From NCBI GenBank assembly GCA_964531095.1, contig CAZHED010000016.1, forward strand, positions 41,533-105,532: a stretch of DNA of 64,000 bases, given 5' to 3'. The notes under the pieces were generated by a model. That model saw nothing but the letters and a program-made list of their open reading frames with translations. It was not told the DNA's origin and did not search any database. The DNA is from Palsa-1150 sp964531095 (GTDB taxonomy: Bacteria; Myxococcota_A; Polyangia; Polyangiales; Polyangiaceae). The position numbers and the translations under genes were made by a program. Within the stretch, counting starts at the first letter, position 1. Each line of letters opens with the position of its first letter. Positions 60,087 to 64,000 of the stretch are shown here, piece after piece.

Positions 60087-60707
60087 CTAGAGCTTTCGCC
60101 AAACTGTCGCGAGCCAGGACTGCTGATCGCGCGGCTTTCCGGTGGGACGATAATAGTGCGCGATCTCTTCGAAGCCCGCCGTCGCGACGATCGCACCCCA
60201 GCGGTCGAGGTCCCAGTAGCAGCCGTACCGATTGCCGTGCCAGCCTTCTTCGTTCTGGCCGACGGGATTCGAGGTGAAGAGCACTCCACGCCGCTTCATC
60301 GCGGTCCGGAGCTCATCGAGCACGCGGGGCAACTCCGTGCTCGGAACGTGAAAGAGCGATGCGTTCGCGAAGACCCCGTCGAACCGGCCCTCCGGAAGGG
60401 CGAGCGCCAAAAAGTCTTGCTCGAAGACTTCGCACCCCGAGCGTTGGCGCGCCATGGCGCAGAAGGTCGAGCAGCCATCGAGGCCCACCGCCTCGTGGCC
60501 GCGAGCGCGAAAGAAGGCCAGATCGCGGCCCGGGCCGCAGCCAAAGTCGAGAATCGTGAACGGTCCTGCGCCGTCGAGGTTGTCCAGCAGCGCGGCATAG
60601 TTCTGCGAGACGTCGTGGTCTTTCGTTCCTGCCCAGAAGTCGGTCGCGTTCGCCTCGTAGTGGGCGATGGTCCGGGTGGACAGAGCGGCTAACGGAATTT
60701 TCGGCAT
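60087..60707 (-). CDS. Class I SAM-dependent methyltransferase
   Basis: A 206-residue methyltransferase. Motif I is ILDFGCGPGRDL, followed by the acidic end of strand 2 (VGLDGCS), motif II FDGVFANASLFHV and a late TSNPVGQNEEGW. The substrate is unknown; small-molecule or tellurite-type methyltransferases look similar. The start at ATG 60707 has AGGTGA close upstream and drops an unlikely 12-residue extension. It is convergent with the PAP2 gene. Confidence 0.85.
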   Translation of the reverse strand: MPKIPLAALSTRTIAHYEANATDFWAGTKDHDVSQNYAALLDNLDGAGPFTILDFGCGPGRDLAFFRARGHEAVGLDGCSTFCAMARQRSGCEVFEQDFLALALPEGRFDGVFANASLFHVPSTELPRVLDELRTAMKRRGVLFTSNPVGQNEEGWHGNRYGCYWDLDRWGAIVATAGFEEIAHYYRPTGKPRDQQSWLATVWRKL

Positions 60708-60856
60708 GCGGTCACCTGCGCCCCGATCGAAGGCCGCCCCCACCCCTGGTGGCTTGCGTGGTGGCGGCGGGCCGAGCTGATTTTCGCGGATCGGTCACTG
60801 TGGTAGACACGCCGAAATCTCCTACGGCCGCATCACGCATGCGTAAGGTGTAACCG

Positions 60857-63800
60857 ATGGCTGGCAGGCTACTCGAGCGCGTGGGGCGGGCCTCGCTCCG
60901 CGATGCGGTCCTTGTCCTCGCTGCGATGATGCTCGCTTTGGCGGGCTGCGGAACGGCGTCCGAGGCGACGCCGGCCGAAGCGGGGACGAGTGGGGGCAGT
61001 GGCGCCGGCAACATGTCCGCGGACGGCGCGAGCCATGTGGCCGCAGACGCCGCGACGGGCGCGGCGAGTGACAGTGCGACCTCGGGGGCGGTTGACGGCC
61101 ACGGGGGCGGGATGGTCGGCCCGACGACCGACGCGCAACCGCCCGTCGGCGGGTCGAACCCGGCGGACTCCGGCCCGAAGGCGACGACGACGAGCTCGGA
61201 TGCTGGCGACGCCGGGGCGTCGGGTGACGGGGGCGACGGGCCCGTGCTCACGGTGGCGGGCGGTCTTCTGAAGCTCCAAGTCTGCTCCGACGACATCATT
61301 CGCGTCGCGTATGCGCAGGCCCCGGCGTTTTTCACCCGTTCGACGTTGGCGACGGCGCCGAAGCGGTGCCCTGGCGCCGCGTTCCAAACGACGACGTCCG
61401 CCGGTCAAACGACGATCAAGACGTCCAAGCTGACCGTCCAGGTGGACATGGCAACCGGCGCGGTGACATTCCTCGACAGCACGGGTCAGACCATTCTGGC
61501 CGAGAAGGCCGGGGGAGGTCGAACCATCACCGCCGCGACGGTGCAGGGCGAGTCGACGAACAACGTCCGTCAGGAGTGGACGTCCAACGCGGACGAATCC
61601 CTCTATGGCCTCGGCCAGCATCAGCAGGGGCTGATCGACATCAAAGGAAACGACCTCGACCTTCACCAGTACAACACCGAAGTATTCATCCCGATGCTCG
61701 TCTCGAGCAAGGGCTACGGCATCCTGTGGGACAACACGTCGTACACGCGCTTCGGCGACCTCAGCGACGCCGTGCCGCTGCCGGGAACCACCGGGCTTTA
61801 CGCACCCGCGGGCGGCACGCCGGGCGACGTCGCCCCGGGGACGGGGACCGTCAGCTATTCGGGAACCGTCGTCGCGCCCGTCACCGGCGACTACATATTT
61901 CGAACGTACTCCTCCGGAAACATCCAGCTGTCCGTAGGCGGCCAGCAGCTCATCAACCACTGGCGGCAGGGTTGGGTTCCCAGCGAAGACATCGCGCACG
62001 CGCAGCTCACCGCGGGACAAGCCGTTCCCATCCAGCTCACGTGGGCGAGCGACATCGGGGTCAACATCGTCCGCCTGCTATGGAAGCCGCCGGTTGCGAA
62101 CCGCACGACGTCGCTCTGGTCGCAAGTGGGCGACGGGGTGGACTACTGGTTCGTATACGGACCGGAGCTCGACCACGTCGTCGCGGGCTACCGCCGCTTG
62201 ACTGGGGACGCTCCGATGATGCCCCGCTGGGCATACGGCTTCTGGCAGTGCAAAGAGCACTACCAGACGTCGCAAGAAGTGCTGGACGTCCTCAGCGGTT
62301 ATCGGAGCCGCAGCGCCCCGATCGACAACATCGTTCAAGACTGGCAGTACTGGCTGGCGAACGGGTGGGGATCGCACCAGTTCGATCCCTCGCGTTACCC
62401 CAATCCGGCAACCTGGATATCGACCATCCACAGTATGTACCACGCCCAGCTCATGATCTCGGTGTGGCCGAAGTTCTACACGTCGACGACCAACTATACC
62501 GCCTTGAACGCCAAAGGATTCGTCTATCAGCCGAACGTGACCGAGATGAAGAAGGACTTCCTCGGGAACGTGTTCACGTTCTACGACGCGTTCAACCCGG
62601 CGGCCAGGCAGCTTTACTGGTCGCAGATCAACCAGGCGCTCTTCTCGCTCAACATGGACGCGTGGTGGCTCGACGCGACGGAGCCGGAGGTCGTCGAGGG
62701 TCCCTTCGTCAGCGCGATGAGCCAGATCACGACGAATCAGACGCACATGAATCCCACCGCGAGCGGCTCCGGCTCGCGGATGCTCAATGCCTTCTCACTA
62801 GTCAACAGCCAGGCGGTCTACGAGGGGCAGCGGGCGGCGGCGCCGAACCAGCGCGTATTCATCCTCACCCGCAGCGGCTTCGCGGGGCAGCAGCGGTACG
62901 GGGCTGCGACATGGTCGGGGGATATCACGTCCACCTGGACGGCCATGCGCAAACAGATTCCGGCGGGTCTGAGCTTCTCGCTCTCGGGGATGCCGTATTG
63001 GACCGTCGACAGCGGCGGTTTCGCCGTGCCGGCTCGCTTCTCGGCCACGACGCCGGCCGCGGCCGATCTTGCCGAGTGGTACGAGCTCAATACGCGGTGG
63101 TTCGAGTACGCGACCTTCCTTCCCATCTTGCGTGTTCACGGGCAAGCGCCGGCGCGAGAGATGTGGCAATTCGGCGGCGACACGAGCCCCGCGTATGCCG
63201 CGATGTTGAAATTCGACCGGCTGCGCTACCACATGCTCCCGTACATTTATTCGCTCGCGGGGATGGTCACGCAGCAAGCGGGCACCATCTTGCGACCGCT
63301 CGTGATGGATTTTCGAACGGACGCGACGGCGCGCGAGACCGCCGACGAATTCATGTTCGGGCCCGCATTGCTGGTGGCCCCTGTCACGACGTACATGGCC
63401 CGAACGCGGTCAGTCTATCTGCCGGCTACGGCGGGCGGATGGTTCGATCTTTGGACGGGCGCCCAGTCAATGGGGGGCAATACGGTGACCGCGAATGCTG
63501 CGTTCGACGCCATCCCCGTGTACGTGCGCGCCGGCTCGATCGTGCCGCTCGGCCCCGAGCTGCAGTACGCCGCGGAGAAGCCCGAGGATCCGATTACGCT
63601 TTACGTGTACGCGGGGGCGGACGGGGCGTTCACGTTCTACGAAGACCAGGGGACGACGTACGACTACGAAACCGGGGCATTCGCGACCATCCCGATCACG
63701 TGGGTCGACGCGACGAAGACGCTGACCATCGGTGCGCGGACCGGCAGCTTTTCCGGGATGCTGATGCAGCGCACGTTCCAGGTCGTCTTGGTGAACCCGA

Positions 63801-63886
63801 CCAAGGCGGTGGGCTTCTCCTTCACGCCGACGGCCGATAAGTCCGTGATGTACACGGGAGCGGCCGTCTCGGTCACTCTGAACTAG
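60857..63886 (+). CDS. GH31 family glycosidase lipoprotein with PA14-like insert
   Basis: A 1009-residue exported enzyme. Lipoprotein signal ends MMLALAGC. Residues about 38-130 are an Ala/Gly/Asp-rich linker. An N-terminal beta domain is interrupted by a PA14-like domain at about 310-415 (TGLYAPAGGTPG, SGTVVAPVTGDYIFRTYSSG, RLLWKPP). The GH31 barrel has the nucleophile Asp in WWLDATEPE and the acid/base Asp in TWSGDITSTW. PA14 inserts are known in alpha-xylosidases, so xyloglucan or related glycans are likely substrates. The start at ATG 60857 is supported by the signal. The TAG stop falls inside the terminal inverted repeat. Confidence 0.92.
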   Translation: MAGRLLERVGRASLRDAVLVLAAMMLALAGCGTASEATPAEAGTSGGSGAGNMSADGASHVAADAATGAASDSATSGAVDGHGGGMVGPTTDAQPPVGGSNPADSGPKATTTSSDAGDAGASGDGGDGPVLTVAGGLLKLQVCSDDIIRVAYAQAPAFFTRSTLATAPKRCPGAAFQTTTSAGQTTIKTSKLTVQVDMATGAVTFLDSTGQTILAEKAGGGRTITAATVQGESTNNVRQEWTSNADESLYGLGQHQQGLIDIKGNDLDLHQYNTEVFIPMLVSSKGYGILWDNTSYTRFGDLSDAVPLPGTTGLYAPAGGTPGDVAPGTGTVSYSGTVVAPVTGDYIFRTYSSGNIQLSVGGQQLINHWRQGWVPSEDIAHAQLTAGQAVPIQLTWASDIGVNIVRLLWKPPVANRTTSLWSQVGDGVDYWFVYGPELDHVVAGYRRLTGDAPMMPRWAYGFWQCKEHYQTSQEVLDVLSGYRSRSAPIDNIVQDWQYWLANGWGSHQFDPSRYPNPATWISTIHSMYHAQLMISVWPKFYTSTTNYTALNAKGFVYQPNVTEMKKDFLGNVFTFYDAFNPAARQLYWSQINQALFSLNMDAWWLDATEPEVVEGPFVSAMSQITTNQTHMNPTASGSGSRMLNAFSLVNSQAVYEGQRAAAPNQRVFILTRSGFAGQQRYGAATWSGDITSTWTAMRKQIPAGLSFSLSGMPYWTVDSGGFAVPARFSATTPAAADLAEWYELNTRWFEYATFLPILRVHGQAPAREMWQFGGDTSPAYAAMLKFDRLRYHMLPYIYSLAGMVTQQAGTILRPLVMDFRTDATARETADEFMFGPALLVAPVTTYMARTRSVYLPATAGGWFDLWTGAQSMGGNTVTANAAFDAIPVYVRAGSIVPLGPELQYAAEKPEDPITLYVYAGADGAFTFYEDQGTTYDYETGAFATIPITWVDATKTLTIGARTGSFSGMLMQRTFQVVLVNPTKAVGFSFTPTADKSVMYTGAAVSVTLN

Positions 63887-64000
63887 AAACCTGGTGATTT
63901 TCGCCGATAGCTGCGCGATCCCGGCGTCGAGCGTGCTCGCGTACGGGAAGTACGCGCCACCGGCCTCGCTTGCTCTCGGCGAAAATCACCAGGTTTCTAG
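63883..64000. repeat. Exact 25-base inverted repeat with 68-base spacer at window end
   Basis: CTAGAAACCTGGTGATTTTC plus CGCCGA-side bases at 63883-63907 match the reverse complement of 63976-64000 without mismatch. The left arm includes the GH31 stop codon. Because the right arm ends at the last base, it may extend further. It could be a large hairpin terminator, a short palindromic mobile element, or an assembly end effect. Confidence 0.75.

Noticed and set aside
60776..60793. Partial match (TGATTTTCGC) to the terminal inverted repeat
   Set aside because: Only ten contiguous bases agree, which is expected by chance at this scale.
1..64000. CRISPR arrays, insertion sequences, prophage genes, rRNA
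   Set aside because: No spaced direct repeats, transposase, integrase, phage structural gene or rRNA segment was seen.

Overview
The window is a high-GC bacterial chromosome segment, best read as Myxococcota of the Polyangiales (Sorangium/Labilithrix) type. The reasons are codon use almost entirely G or C at third positions, many lipoproteins with Asp-Ala-Gly or Ser-Gly rich tails, a PEGA-domain protein with a proline-rich cytoplasmic half, a decayed lipoprotein of the SUMF1 (formylglycine-generating enzyme-like) type common in myxobacteria, and type IV pilins next to an NtrC-class regulator. This assignment is inference; no rRNA or intact tRNA is present to confirm it.

Layout. 0-7 kb is housekeeping: rpsB-tsf with a terminator-like hairpin between them, a NodB-type deacetylase, a lone MlaF-type ATPase, and an overlapping run of acyltransferase, thiG and thiE. 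7-13.8 kb is a compact lipid or polyketide cluster: three acyl carrier proteins, a complete ketosynthase, a second ketosynthase lacking both catalytic histidines, an alpha-oxoamine synthase and a fatty-acyl-AMP ligase. 14-16.2 kb holds an ammonium transporter divergent from a PII protein. 16.3-32.5 kb has ileS (with a large insertion after the KMSKS loop), a coupled HEAT-like/metallopeptidase pair, surface lipoproteins, a DUF1998 helicase and the lspA-lgt-folD run. 32.5-36.3 kb is a type IV pilin locus with two near-duplicate pilins, a third pilin-like protein and a PilR/NtrC-type regulator. 36.4-41.2 kb has a PEGA membrane protein and a large phosphodiester-glycosidase-like protein. 41.3-46.7 kb looks like an accessory strip: small lipoproteins, a tRNA-like remnant, three broken genes and a BrnTA toxin-antitoxin pair with a perfect palindrome at its promoter, with core gene rimO embedded in it. 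46.7-53 kb has an active/inactive M16 peptidase pair, an OmpA/DUF4398 envelope pair and lepA. 53-64 kb has two coupled lipoproteins with DxNxDG loops, a large von Willebrand-like secreted protein, a cupin, rluB, a PAP2 phosphatase, a methyltransferase and a GH31 glycosidase with a PA14-like insert. The last 118 bases form an exact 25-base inverted repeat.

The most interesting unit is the 6.96-13.8 kb cluster. A fatty acid could be adenylated by the AMP ligase, loaded on an acyl carrier protein, extended by the ketosynthase pair and released by condensation with an amino acid on the PLP enzyme. That would give an alpha-aminoketone or long-chain-base-like lipid. The pathway is inferred; its product is unknown. 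Most other genes are ordinary, but several carry odd features listed as findings.
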